Made by a program: the position numbers and the translations under genes. Under the pieces are notes generated by a model, which saw only the letters and a list, made by a program, of their open reading frames with translations, ran no database searches and was not told where the DNA came from. Shown piece by piece: positions 8,168-14,931 of a stretch of DNA of 33,439 nt; position 1 is the first letter of the stretch; each line of letters starts with the position of its first letter. This DNA is from Thermoplasmatales archaeon (GTDB lineage Archaea > Thermoplasmatota > E2 > UBA202 > JdFR-43). The DNA lies in NCBI GenBank assembly GCA_014361245.1, contig JACIWB010000011.1:1-33439 (forward strand), written 5' to 3'.

Positions 8168-8319
8168 AGATAAAGGAAAGGCAGAAAAAATACGGGCGTA
8201 TCGATGGCTGCAACAGATGCGGGCGCAAGCGCGGAATAATAAGGAGATATGGAATGCATCTCTGCAGGCAGTGCTTCAGAGAGATTGCAGAGGAAATGGG
8301 ATTTAAGAAGTTCAGCTGA
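8164..8319 (+). CDS. rps14: small ribosomal subunit protein uS14, zinc-binding form
   Basis: A 51-codon gene reads [20 protein letters not shown] onward. It has two CxxC pairs (C16/C19 and C34/C37) that form the zinc site of the archaeal/C+ type uS14, and the conserved [17 protein letters not shown] end. Its role is in the 30S head near uS3 and uS10. The ATG overlaps the uL5 stop as ATGA. It is the last gene of the operon here; no uS8 follows, and the next gene is on the other strand starting at the very next base. Confidence 0.96.
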   Translation: MKIKERQKKYGRIDGCNRCGRKRGIIRRYGMHLCRQCFREIAEEMGFKKFS

Positions 8320-8796
8320 TTATTTTTCATCCATTTTTTCCAGGTATTCCAGAAGCATTCCAAGTGCTGCATTGCAGAAATTCTGCTTGTTTTCAATTCT
8401 GTTTCCCTTGAATAAAAATCTTCTTACTTCAGTTGTTTTTGGAGTTGCAAGAGCAACATAAACAAGCCCGACTGGCTTTTCTTGCGTTCCACCTGTTGGG
8501 CCAGCTATACCTGTTGTTGCTATTGCTATGTCTGCTCCTATGGCTTTTCTTGCGCCCTCCGCCATTTCGCGGGCTGTTTGCTCTGAAACCGCGCCATATT
8601 TTCTTAGAGTTTCTTCTTTTACGCCAAGTATTTTAACCTTTACTTCGTTGCTATAAGCCACAACTCCTCCTTTAAAATATTCTGAGCTTCCAGAAATGTT
8701 TGTAAGGGTGTGGGCTATTAAGCCAGATGTGCATGATTCAGCTGTTGCAACCCATAATTTTTTATTTTTAAGCAGTTCAGCGATTTTTTCAATCAT
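8320..8796 (-). CDS. pncC: CinA C-terminal domain protein, probable nicotinamide-nucleotide amidase
   Basis: The family deamidates nicotinamide mononucleotide to nicotinate mononucleotide, recycling pyridine nucleotides in the cytosol. The start motif VATAESCTSGLIAHTLTNI (residues 16-34), then SEYFKGGVVAYSNEVK, and the ADIAIATTGIAGPTGGTQEK loop are diagnostic. Its 158 residues match the stand-alone domain; the N-terminal MoCF-like half of full CinA is absent. It converges with uS14 with no bases between the stop codons. Upstream, 24 AT-rich bases separate it from NikR; they could hold its own TATA element. The enzymatic role is inferred from the family. Confidence 0.88.
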   Translation of the reverse strand: MIEKIAELLKNKKLWVATAESCTSGLIAHTLTNISGSSEYFKGGVVAYSNEVKVKILGVKEETLRKYGAVSEQTAREMAEGARKAIGADIAIATTGIAGPTGGTQEKPVGLVYVALATPKTTEVRRFLFKGNRIENKQNFCNAALGMLLEYLEKMDEK

Positions 8797-8820
8797 GATA
8801 ATAAATAGATTATATTTATT

Positions 8821-9216
8821 TTATGTTGATGTTACAAGGTGCGAGGATATAACTCCCTTTATCGCAGCCAATTTGTTTAAAAGTTTTTTTATATCCCTTG
8901 CCCTTCCTCTTACAGCAATTATTTCAAGGCATTTTTCCTCGCTTAAATGAACATGCATTGTTGCATTTATAATATCATTGTATTCGTGCTGTGCCTGAGT
9001 GAGCAACTCGCTTGTAGAGGGGCTGTGAATATATGTAAATACTATTGCTCCAGCAATTTCTCCTTTTTCCTTCAGAAATTTATGAGATGTAATAAATTCA
9101 TGTATTGCAGATGAAATTGCATTGCTCCTGTTTTTATACCCCATTTCCTTACAAATTTCATCAAATTTTTTTAATAAGTCGCCTGGCAAAGTTGCACTAA
9201 TTCGAATTTTTTTCAT
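8821..9216 (-). CDS. nikR: NikR, nickel-responsive transcriptional regulator
   Basis: A ribbon-helix-helix DNA-binding domain (residues 1-45, KIRISATLPGDLLKKFDEIC) precedes an ACT-like metal-sensing domain. All four high-affinity nickel ligands of the family can be placed: H77 in QAQHEYND, H88 and H90 in ATMHVHL, and C96 in EEKCLEI. At 131 residues it is of normal length and probably tetrameric. In other organisms NikR controls nickel uptake, but no nickel transporter or nickel enzyme lies in this window. Its ATG overlaps the end of the upstream disulfide oxidoreductase (ATGA), so the two are co-expressed. Confidence 0.92.
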   Translation of the reverse strand: MKKIRISATLPGDLLKKFDEICKEMGYKNRSNAISSAIHEFITSHKFLKEKGEIAGAIVFTYIHSPSTSELLTQAQHEYNDIINATMHVHLSEEKCLEIIAVRGRARDIKKLLNKLAAIKGVISSHLVTST

Positions 9217-9854
9217 ATTGCTTTCCTTATTTCATTCAACAAATGCTCCTCTCTTACCGAACCAACTATTTCTATTTTATCATTTATAACTGTCTTAGGC
9301 ACACCCATAACATTGTATTTATGGGCTAAATGAGGAAACTCAACAATTTCTATCATATCAGCTGTTATATTTTCATTTTCTATTGCCATCTGGTGGGCAA
9401 GATGCGTCATTGATGGGCAGTATGGGCATGTTGGAGTAACAAATACCTGCAAGTGCAACTTTTTATTTATTTTTCTTATCTCTTCCTTTGTTTCTTCCTT
9501 TAAATTGCTTCTTCCCCTGGAAACGGATATTATGTCTTCAATTAATGCAGAAAACTCATAGCCAGATGGAATTCCAAAAAATCTTACTCCATATTCTTTT
9601 TCTCCAAAAAGCAGAATTGCTGGTATCTTATCAACTTTATATTTTTCTGCAATTTCTTTTTCCTTATTGAATTCATGTATTTCAAGCTTTATTTTATTGC
9701 TCAATTCCTTCAATTCTTCAAGGATTTCTCTTGTTTCCTTGCAGAACTGGCATTCAAAATCTTGAGTAAAATAAACAACTTTTACATCTTTTTCCATTTC
9801 CCTTTCAAATTTTTCCTTAATATAGTTTTTATCGCTTTTGTTTATAATCGCCAT
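9213..9854 (-). CDS. pdo: protein disulfide oxidoreductase with two thioredoxin folds
   Basis: Two tandem thioredoxin/glutaredoxin-like folds make this a PDO-type protein, used by many thermophiles for cytosolic disulfide exchange. The first active site is CQFC (C35-C38) and the second is CPYC (C143-C146). Each half has its cis-proline region (VDKIPAILLF and VMGVPKTVI). The 213-residue length fits. It is the first gene of a leftward pair with NikR. A minus-strand TTTAAATA at 9872-9879, about 22 bases upstream of the ATG, suggests a leaderless transcript. It may be a reductase for another partner rather than an oxidant. Confidence 0.88.
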   Translation of the reverse strand: MAIINKSDKNYIKEKFEREMEKDVKVVYFTQDFECQFCKETREILEELKELSNKIKLEIHEFNKEKEIAEKYKVDKIPAILLFGEKEYGVRFFGIPSGYEFSALIEDIISVSRGRSNLKEETKEEIRKINKKLHLQVFVTPTCPYCPSMTHLAHQMAIENENITADMIEIVEFPHLAHKYNVMGVPKTVINDKIEIVGSVREEHLLNEIRKAI

Positions 9855-9925
9855 AAAGATAAAGGAAAATTTATTTAAAAATTTTCGTGCAAAAAGTTTT
9901 TTTGTATTTCTGCTTAATTATTTAA
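9855..9925. promoter_or_regulatory. divergent promoter region between the PDO and NreA genes
   Basis: These 71 AT-rich bases separate two divergent genes. The leftward side has TTTAAATA (9872-9879, minus strand) at leaderless spacing from the PDO start. The rightward side has only a weak T-rich element near 9896-9906. No clear palindrome suggesting a NikR operator was seen. Confidence 0.5.
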
Positions 9926-11188
9926 ATGAAATCAAAGCCAAAAGGTTTTGTTAATCTTGAAGAAAACATATGCATAAGATGTAGAGGAGCAAAATTGCTT
10001 TGCGGTAAAAAAAGCTGTCCTGTTTTGCTTAAATATTATAAGAGCATTGAAGTAAAGCCACTTATTGAAAAAAATATTATATATGGTTCATCTCCTCCAT
10101 CAATTTTTGTTGGCAGGGCTGGCTATCCAAAAGTTTTTGCTGGCCCAATGGTTCCGCCCTTTGAAGGAGATACCTCCCCCATGGATGCTCCAGAACTATG
10201 GCATAACAAAAGCATAGAGGAAATTGTTGATTTCAGGATGAAGCTTATAAGAGGAAAATATCTCATGAATGTTTTTGATGTAAATGAAAAGATTGCAGGC
10301 TATCTTCAGGAAATTGCAATGGCTCACAAGCCAGTTGATATGGAAGTAGAATTTGAAAAAAAACCTCATGGAAAAATAGAATTGTATGATGATTTACCTC
10401 CTCATGGGCCTTCTGCTCCAATAAAAAAAATATGGATTGAAAATCCCAAGGTAAATCCAAAAATAGAAAAAGTTTATAATGATGAAATGAAGGCAAAGGA
10501 AGCTGTTTTATGGCTTTATAATGAAGGAGTTTTTGTCTCAGCAATTCAGCGGGCTCTTTCTGCTGGCCTGCTTGGCTTGAATAGGAGGCTTGTGCCTACT
10601 AGATGGGGAATAACTGCTGTTGATGATATGATTGGGAAGGAAATTCTGGAGGAAGTTAAGAGCAAGGCGTGGATAAATGAATACAGAGTTTATTTTACAA
10701 AGAGCTTGGATAACCTGTGGGTTGTTTTTATGTATCCCTCCTGCTGGCAGTATGAGTTAATTGAAGCATGGTATCCTAACACCGCTTGGAATCCAGCTGG
10801 GAAGAGGATAGTTATGTATGGCGACCATGAATATTTTTATGGGCGAAGTAGCTATGCAAGCATAGGTGGTTGCTATTATGCGGCGCGCCTTGCAAGCGCA
10901 GAATTGCTGAGGAAAGAAGGAAAGCAGGCGGGCGTAATTGTAATGAGGGAGATCCATCCTGGGTATATTATGCCTGTTGGGGTATGGAATGTTCGAGAGA
11001 ATGTGCGCTCTGCTTTAAGGAAAGAAGCAAGAAAGTTCAGCGAGATTAAAGAAGCAATTCTTTTTATTTCCTCATTGCTTCATATTCCTATGAAAAAATG
11101 GATTGAAAGCAGTGAGTTGCTTAAAAATTTGCTCATGCAAAGAAGGCTTGATGAATATGGAAATATATTGCAAAAGTGCCCTGACTAA
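9926..11188 (+). CDS. nreA: archaeal DNA repair protein NreA
   Basis: NreA proteins are archaeal factors implicated in repair of DNA damage such as mitomycin C lesions, and they contact PCNA. The N-terminal zinc-like cluster is C16-x2-C19-x6-C26-x4-C31. The NreA core follows: FVGRAGYPKVFAGPMVPP, RGKYLMNVFDVNEKIAGYLQ, RRLVPTRWGITAVDDMIGKE and REIHPGYIMPVGVWNVREN. Its 420 residues are of family length. Near the C-terminus QRRLDEYG resembles the PCNA-interaction box of this family. The gene overlaps the next, a radical SAM gene, by some 30 bases. Confidence 0.93.
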   Translation: MKSKPKGFVNLEENICIRCRGAKLLCGKKSCPVLLKYYKSIEVKPLIEKNIIYGSSPPSIFVGRAGYPKVFAGPMVPPFEGDTSPMDAPELWHNKSIEEIVDFRMKLIRGKYLMNVFDVNEKIAGYLQEIAMAHKPVDMEVEFEKKPHGKIELYDDLPPHGPSAPIKKIWIENPKVNPKIEKVYNDEMKAKEAVLWLYNEGVFVSAIQRALSAGLLGLNRRLVPTRWGITAVDDMIGKEILEEVKSKAWINEYRVYFTKSLDNLWVVFMYPSCWQYELIEAWYPNTAWNPAGKRIVMYGDHEYFYGRSSYASIGGCYYAARLASAELLRKEGKQAGVIVMREIHPGYIMPVGVWNVRENVRSALRKEARKFSEIKEAILFISSLLHIPMKKWIESSELLKNLLMQRRLDEYGNILQKCPD

Positions 11189-11897
11189 ATCAAAACTACC
11201 AGGTATAGATTATTCCCTCAATCCCTATCTTGGCTGCTCCTTTTCCTGCTCATATTGCTATGTTCCATATTTATTTAGAATGAAAAAAGAAGAATGGAAA
11301 AATGTGAAAGCAAAGGTAAATATGCCATCTCTGCTAAGAAAGGAGTTGAGAAAAAAAGAAAAGGGAATAGTTGGAATTTCCTCTTCAACAGATGCATATC
11401 AGCCATATGAAAGAAAATATGAAATAACGAGAAAATGCATTCAATTGCTTGCTGAATATGGATGGAAAATAGATATTTTAACAAAATCCGATTTAATTCT
11501 TCGAGACATAGACATAATTAAAAAAAGCAATGCTAAAATAGGAGTAACAATAACAACATTCAACGAAGATGTCCTCTCCATCTGGGAGCCATACGCCAGC
11601 AAGCCGCAAAGCAGGCTTGAAGCAATTAAAAAATTTTCTGATGCGGGCTTATTTACATATATTTTTTTTGGGCCAGTTTTTCCATTTATGAAGGATGAAG
11701 AAATTAAATACTGCGTTGAGGAATTTGTAAATTCTGGGGTGAAAGAAGTAATTGTTGATTCGTTGCATATAAAGCAGGGAATGCTCCATGAAATTGAAAG
11801 AATTTTTCCAGGAATAAGCAAGGGTAAATATGATGAGATATTTAAAAAAGTAAAAAATTTTGCAAAAGGAAAAGTAGAAGTAATAAGGGCATGGTAA
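11157..11897 (+). CDS. radical SAM protein related to spore photoproduct lyase (SplB-like)
   Basis: The radical SAM cluster motif CSFSCSYC (CxxxCxxC) lies in the context LNPYLGCSFSCSYCY, with the family start CKSALTKSKLPGIDYSLNPY. The block SSSTDAYQPYERKYEITRKC is typical of the SplB-like/Rv2578c group. I start at the ATG at 11157; an ATG at 11151 is equally possible, and a much earlier in-frame ATG at 11103 would overlap NreA by 86 bases. The protein has 246 residues. The substrate is unknown; the overlap with nreA hints at DNA metabolism, which is inference only. Confidence 0.85.
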   Translation: MEIYCKSALTKSKLPGIDYSLNPYLGCSFSCSYCYVPYLFRMKKEEWKNVKAKVNMPSLLRKELRKKEKGIVGISSSTDAYQPYERKYEITRKCIQLLAEYGWKIDILTKSDLILRDIDIIKKSNAKIGVTITTFNEDVLSIWEPYASKPQSRLEAIKKFSDAGLFTYIFFGPVFPFMKDEEIKYCVEEFVNSGVKEVIVDSLHIKQGMLHEIERIFPGISKGKYDEIFKKVKNFAKGKVEVIRAW

Positions 11898-11906
11898 AGC
11901 GAAAGA

Positions 11907-11914
11907 TTATATAA
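11907..11914 (+). promoter_or_regulatory. TATA box of the 179-residue secreted protein
   Basis: TTATATAA is centred about 24 bp before the ATG at 11934, the spacing expected for a leaderless archaeal transcript. Confidence 0.65.
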
Positions 11915-11933
11915 TTTAAATCATTAATTTTTG

Positions 11934-12473
11934 ATGAAGATTATTGCTTTATTTGTTGCTGGATTGTTTCTTCTATCATTTGCTGGAGCCAAAAAAGAAA
12001 AATTTGAAGACGAGAAAATTTTTAGCTGGTTTATTTCATCGGTTCCATATGGTAGCGTAGATATTGACAGGGGCAAAGAAGCATTTATGAGATATTCCTT
12101 CTATTTCGTAACAGCCCATTATATATGGCAGGAAGGTTTTCATGCTGATGGGATAATATTTCATTTCCCGAATATATATGATGGAAAGGAGCATTGGGCA
12201 AATTTAACTGGTTATGTAGAAATTAAATTCCTTGATGGGGAATATTACAGAAATGATAATTATAATGTTACCACTCACTGGTGGGGCTCGCCTGGCTTCA
12301 CCTATTACTACATAAAAGTTATTTTTTCCCGAAAAATTGAGTTTATTCATCTTTGCCTTGATTATACTGAGGATGATGAGCATATAAGAACAATTGATAG
12401 AACATTTTACGGGAGATGGAACACATATTATGGAGAGAATATTTTCGGCGAAATGATGGAAACATTTATATAG
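11934..12473 (+). CDS. secreted protein of unknown function
   Basis: I do not recognise this protein. An N-terminal signal peptide is clear: MKIIALFVAGLFLLSFAGA, with cleavage likely after residue 19 or so. The mature 160 residues are rich in Tyr, Trp, Phe and acidic residues, with alternating patterns that suggest a beta-sandwich, and have no second membrane segment. I start at the ATG at 11934 because an ATG beside a well-spaced TATA box is preferred to the in-frame TTG at 11931. It is the first gene of the exported-protein island. Its stop codon overlaps the TATA box of the next gene. Confidence 0.75.
   Translation: MKIIALFVAGLFLLSFAGAKKEKFEDEKIFSWFISSVPYGSVDIDRGKEAFMRYSFYFVTAHYIWQEGFHADGIIFHFPNIYDGKEHWANLTGYVEIKFLDGEYYRNDNYNVTTHWWGSPGFTYYYIKVIFSRKIEFIHLCLDYTEDDEHIRTIDRTFYGRWNTYYGENIFGEMMETFI
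12465..12472 (+). promoter_or_regulatory. TATA box of the 124-residue secreted protein, inside the upstream gene's end
   Basis: TTTATATA is centred about 24 bp before the ATG at 12493. It includes most of the TAG stop codon of the preceding gene, so this gene probably has its own leaderless transcript. Confidence 0.65.
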
Positions 12474-12492
12474 CAATAATCATGATATTGTT

Positions 12493-12867
12493 ATGGAAGG
12501 AAAACATTTCCTTGTTGGGATTATAACTGCATTGATATTTGGAATAGCTTTAACTGGAGCAACTTCAATGCAATTTAATCCTTCACCCTTGCCAATAAAA
12601 GTTTTCATATCTGGTGGAGTTGGATGCAAAATGGCGGTAATAAATGATGGAAGCGAAACAATTACAGCAAGATGGAGCGTTACATACTGGAATATGGGGT
12701 ATCATAACATGGAAGGAACTTTTGATGTCCCTCCAAATTCAGCTGTTGAGAAAACATTTCCTGTTTTTTCAATTTTCTCTCCAATAACCGCAAGCATCAC
12801 CGCAGGCAATGAAGGGCTTACAAAAAATGGCTTTGTATTCCTATTCTTTGTAGTATTTCCAGATTAG
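12493..12867 (+). CDS. small secreted beta-domain protein, relative of a surface-protein C-terminal module
   Basis: An N-terminal hydrophobic signal (about residues 6-24, FLVGIITALIFGIALTGA) is followed by one domain of about 100 residues. That domain lines up by eye with the C-terminal module of the exported protein at 20342-22003. Both contain ISGGxGxK, then IxNxG with a Trp-Ser pair ten or more residues later, a GT..PxxS/T stretch, and an ending GFV-x(3-4)-FV. The function is unknown; the fold is probably CARDB- or Ig-like. There is no anchor beyond the signal, so it is released or bound to another surface protein. Confidence 0.75.
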   Translation: MEGKHFLVGIITALIFGIALTGATSMQFNPSPLPIKVFISGGVGCKMAVINDGSETITARWSVTYWNMGYHNMEGTFDVPPNSAVEKTFPVFSIFSPITASITAGNEGLTKNGFVFLFFVVFPD

Positions 12868-12898
12868 AAAATTTTGCAAACAATTTGCAAACAAAAAA

Positions 12899-12908
12899 TT
12901 AAAATATT
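12899..12908 (+). promoter_or_regulatory. TATA-like element of the papain-family protease gene
   Basis: TTAAAATATT is centred about 23 bp before the ATG at 12927, consistent with a leaderless transcript. The match is weaker than at neighbouring genes. Confidence 0.5.
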
Positions 12909-12926
12909 GCCTAATTTATTTCCTTC

Positions 12927-14876
12927 ATGAATAGCTACGGGAGGCTTTTATTTGCTCTTTCAGTTGGAATAATGGTAGCTGGATTTTCCTCAATTTTTCA
13001 GGGTAGAGGAAATGAATATTCAATTGAGCGTGGTTTGGGATGCATACCAGAGAATATAACCCCCGATAATAACATAAACTTCCTAAATCTTGCACCTCCT
13101 TCTTGGGACTGGAGAAGTCAGGGAATAGTTACTTCTGTTAAAAATCAAGGAGGATGCGGTTCATGTGTTGCTTTTGCCTGCATAGGGGTTTTTGAAGCGG
13201 TTATAAAATGGAAAACTGGTTTAACAACAGATTTAAGCGAGGCACATCTATTTTTCTGTGGGGGAGGAATTTGTGATTGGGGATGGTACATAAGTGCTGG
13301 AATGAATTACTTAAAAAATTATGGTGTGAGCGATGAAAGTTGCTTCCCTTATGATGGAGCAATTTATGGAAACCAGTTGCCATGCAATCCTTGCCAAGGA
13401 TGGGAGGAAAATGCATTTAAGATAGATTCATGGGGTGTTGTAAGCGGTAGAGAAAATATAAAGAATACAATTTATAATTATGGACCAGTTGCAGTTGATT
13501 TTGCTGTTTATGAAGATTTTTATTATGAGTATCCAAATCCGAGCAGATGGCCAAATGATGTATATTATCATCAATATGGCGACCCTGTTGGAGGGCATGC
13601 GGTTGCGATTGTTGGATATGATGACAGCGGGCAATACTGGATTTGCAAAAACAGCTGGGGAACAGGATGGGGCTTGCAGGGCTATTTCAAAATAAAATAT
13701 GGAGAATGTGGCATAGATGATACTGCCTATTATATTACATATAATCCCAATCTTATTGCAAGTGCGGGTGGGCCATATAAAGGCAAGCCAGGAGAGAGTT
13801 TGCAATTTTATGGTTCAGCATATGGTGGAGTAAAGCCATATAATTGGACATGGGACTTTGGAGACGGAAATAAAAGCTATGAGCAAAATCCAAGACATGC
13901 ATATAGTAAAGCTGGCAATTATAATGTGAAATTAACTGTAAGGGATGCCCAAGGAAAAACAGCAAGCTCAACAACAACTGCAACAATAAATACTCCCCCT
14001 GCAAAGCCAACCATAAAGGGACCAAATGGAGGAAGGAAGAATGTTCAATATACTTTTTATGCGGTTTCATATGACGGAGATGGAGATAAGATAAAATATA
14101 TAGTTAATTGGGGAGATGGAACTTCATCTGAAACTGGATTTATGCGCTCTGGAGAAAATGCGATTTTAACCCATGCATGGAAGAAGGAAGGAAAATATAA
14201 CATAAAGATTGAGGCGGAGGATGAAAGAGGAGGAAAGAGCGATGCTTCAAACTATTATATTGAAATAGGGCAGAAGGAGGCGCCAAATTCACCAACAAAT
14301 CCTTACCCGCCAGATGGAGCAACCGCTGTTCCATTAAATGTTATGCTTTCATGGGAATGCTACGACCCTGACAATGACACATTATATTATTCAATATATT
14401 TGGATGGAGAGAAAATTGCTGAAAACTTAACTGAAAATAAATATCAGTTGCGCAACCTTGAACCATTTAAGGAATATTCATGGGAAGTCCATGTTGTTGA
14501 TAGCGATGGCTCAACTTCACAAAGCCCAACATGGTATTTCAGAACAAAAGATATTACATCTCCAAATTTAAGCATTCTTGAACCAAAGGAAAAATATCTT
14601 TATATTGGGGGCTTTTCAATGCCTTTCTTTAAAACAATTTACATTGGAAAAATAAAAGTTATTGTAAATGCAAGCGATGAGCAGAGCGGAATGCAAAAAG
14701 TTGAATTTTATGTTGATGGAAAACTTGAAGAAACAATATATGAAGAGCCATATGAATGGATATGGAATGAAGACACACTTTACGATTTGCATATTCTTGA
14801 AGTAATTGCATATGATAATGAAGGAAATTATGCAAAGGATAGCATCCAGGCGGTTGTTTTAAATTTCTTCCCATAA
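12927..14876 (+). CDS. secreted papain-family (C1A) cysteine protease with PKD and Fn3-like domains
   Basis: An N-terminal hydrophobic segment (residues 7-24) directs export. The C1A catalytic domain spans about residues 56-272. It has oxyanion Q74 and nucleophile C80 in KNQGGCGSCVAF, H224 in GGHAVAIVGY and N242 in CKNSWGTGWG. The residue after the nucleophile is Val where papains usually have Trp. A classic propeptide is not obvious; only about 30 residues separate signal and catalytic domain. Then come a PKD domain (about 278-357, WTWDFGDGNKSYEQNPRHAY), a second PKD-like domain (about 360-447), an Fn3-like domain (about 450-542) and an Ig-like module (about 545-649). Role: probably extracellular proteolysis of proteins for nutrition. 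Confidence 0.92.
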   Translation: MNSYGRLLFALSVGIMVAGFSSIFQGRGNEYSIERGLGCIPENITPDNNINFLNLAPPSWDWRSQGIVTSVKNQGGCGSCVAFACIGVFEAVIKWKTGLTTDLSEAHLFFCGGGICDWGWYISAGMNYLKNYGVSDESCFPYDGAIYGNQLPCNPCQGWEENAFKIDSWGVVSGRENIKNTIYNYGPVAVDFAVYEDFYYEYPNPSRWPNDVYYHQYGDPVGGHAVAIVGYDDSGQYWICKNSWGTGWGLQGYFKIKYGECGIDDTAYYITYNPNLIASAGGPYKGKPGESLQFYGSAYGGVKPYNWTWDFGDGNKSYEQNPRHAYSKAGNYNVKLTVRDAQGKTASSTTTATINTPPAKPTIKGPNGGRKNVQYTFYAVSYDGDGDKIKYIVNWGDGTSSETGFMRSGENAILTHAWKKEGKYNIKIEAEDERGGKSDASNYYIEIGQKEAPNSPTNPYPPDGATAVPLNVMLSWECYDPDNDTLYYSIYLDGEKIAENLTENKYQLRNLEPFKEYSWEVHVVDSDGSTSQSPTWYFRTKDITSPNLSILEPKEKYLYIGGFSMPFFKTIYIGKIKVIVNASDEQSGMQKVEFYVDGKLEETIYEEPYEWIWNEDTLYDLHILEVIAYDNEGNYAKDSIQAVVLNFFP

Positions 14877-14892
14877 ACTTTTTGGGAAAAAA

Positions 14893-14900
14893 TTTATATA
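14893..14900 (+). promoter_or_regulatory. TATA box of the 1497-residue surface protein
   Basis: TTTATATA is centred about 35 bp before the ATG at 14932. That leaves a leader of about ten bases carrying GGAGG (14921-14925), six bases from the ATG. This contrasts with the leaderless genes just upstream. Confidence 0.7.
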
Positions 14901-14931
14901 CTCTTTTCTATTATATGGCTGGAGGCAGAAA

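Noticed and set aside
11103-11156. Upstream start of the radical SAM gene adding a Cys-rich leader
   Set aside because: It would overlap nreA by 86 bases, and the extra residues are the nreA sequence read in another frame. Family members start just before the CKSALTKS motif.
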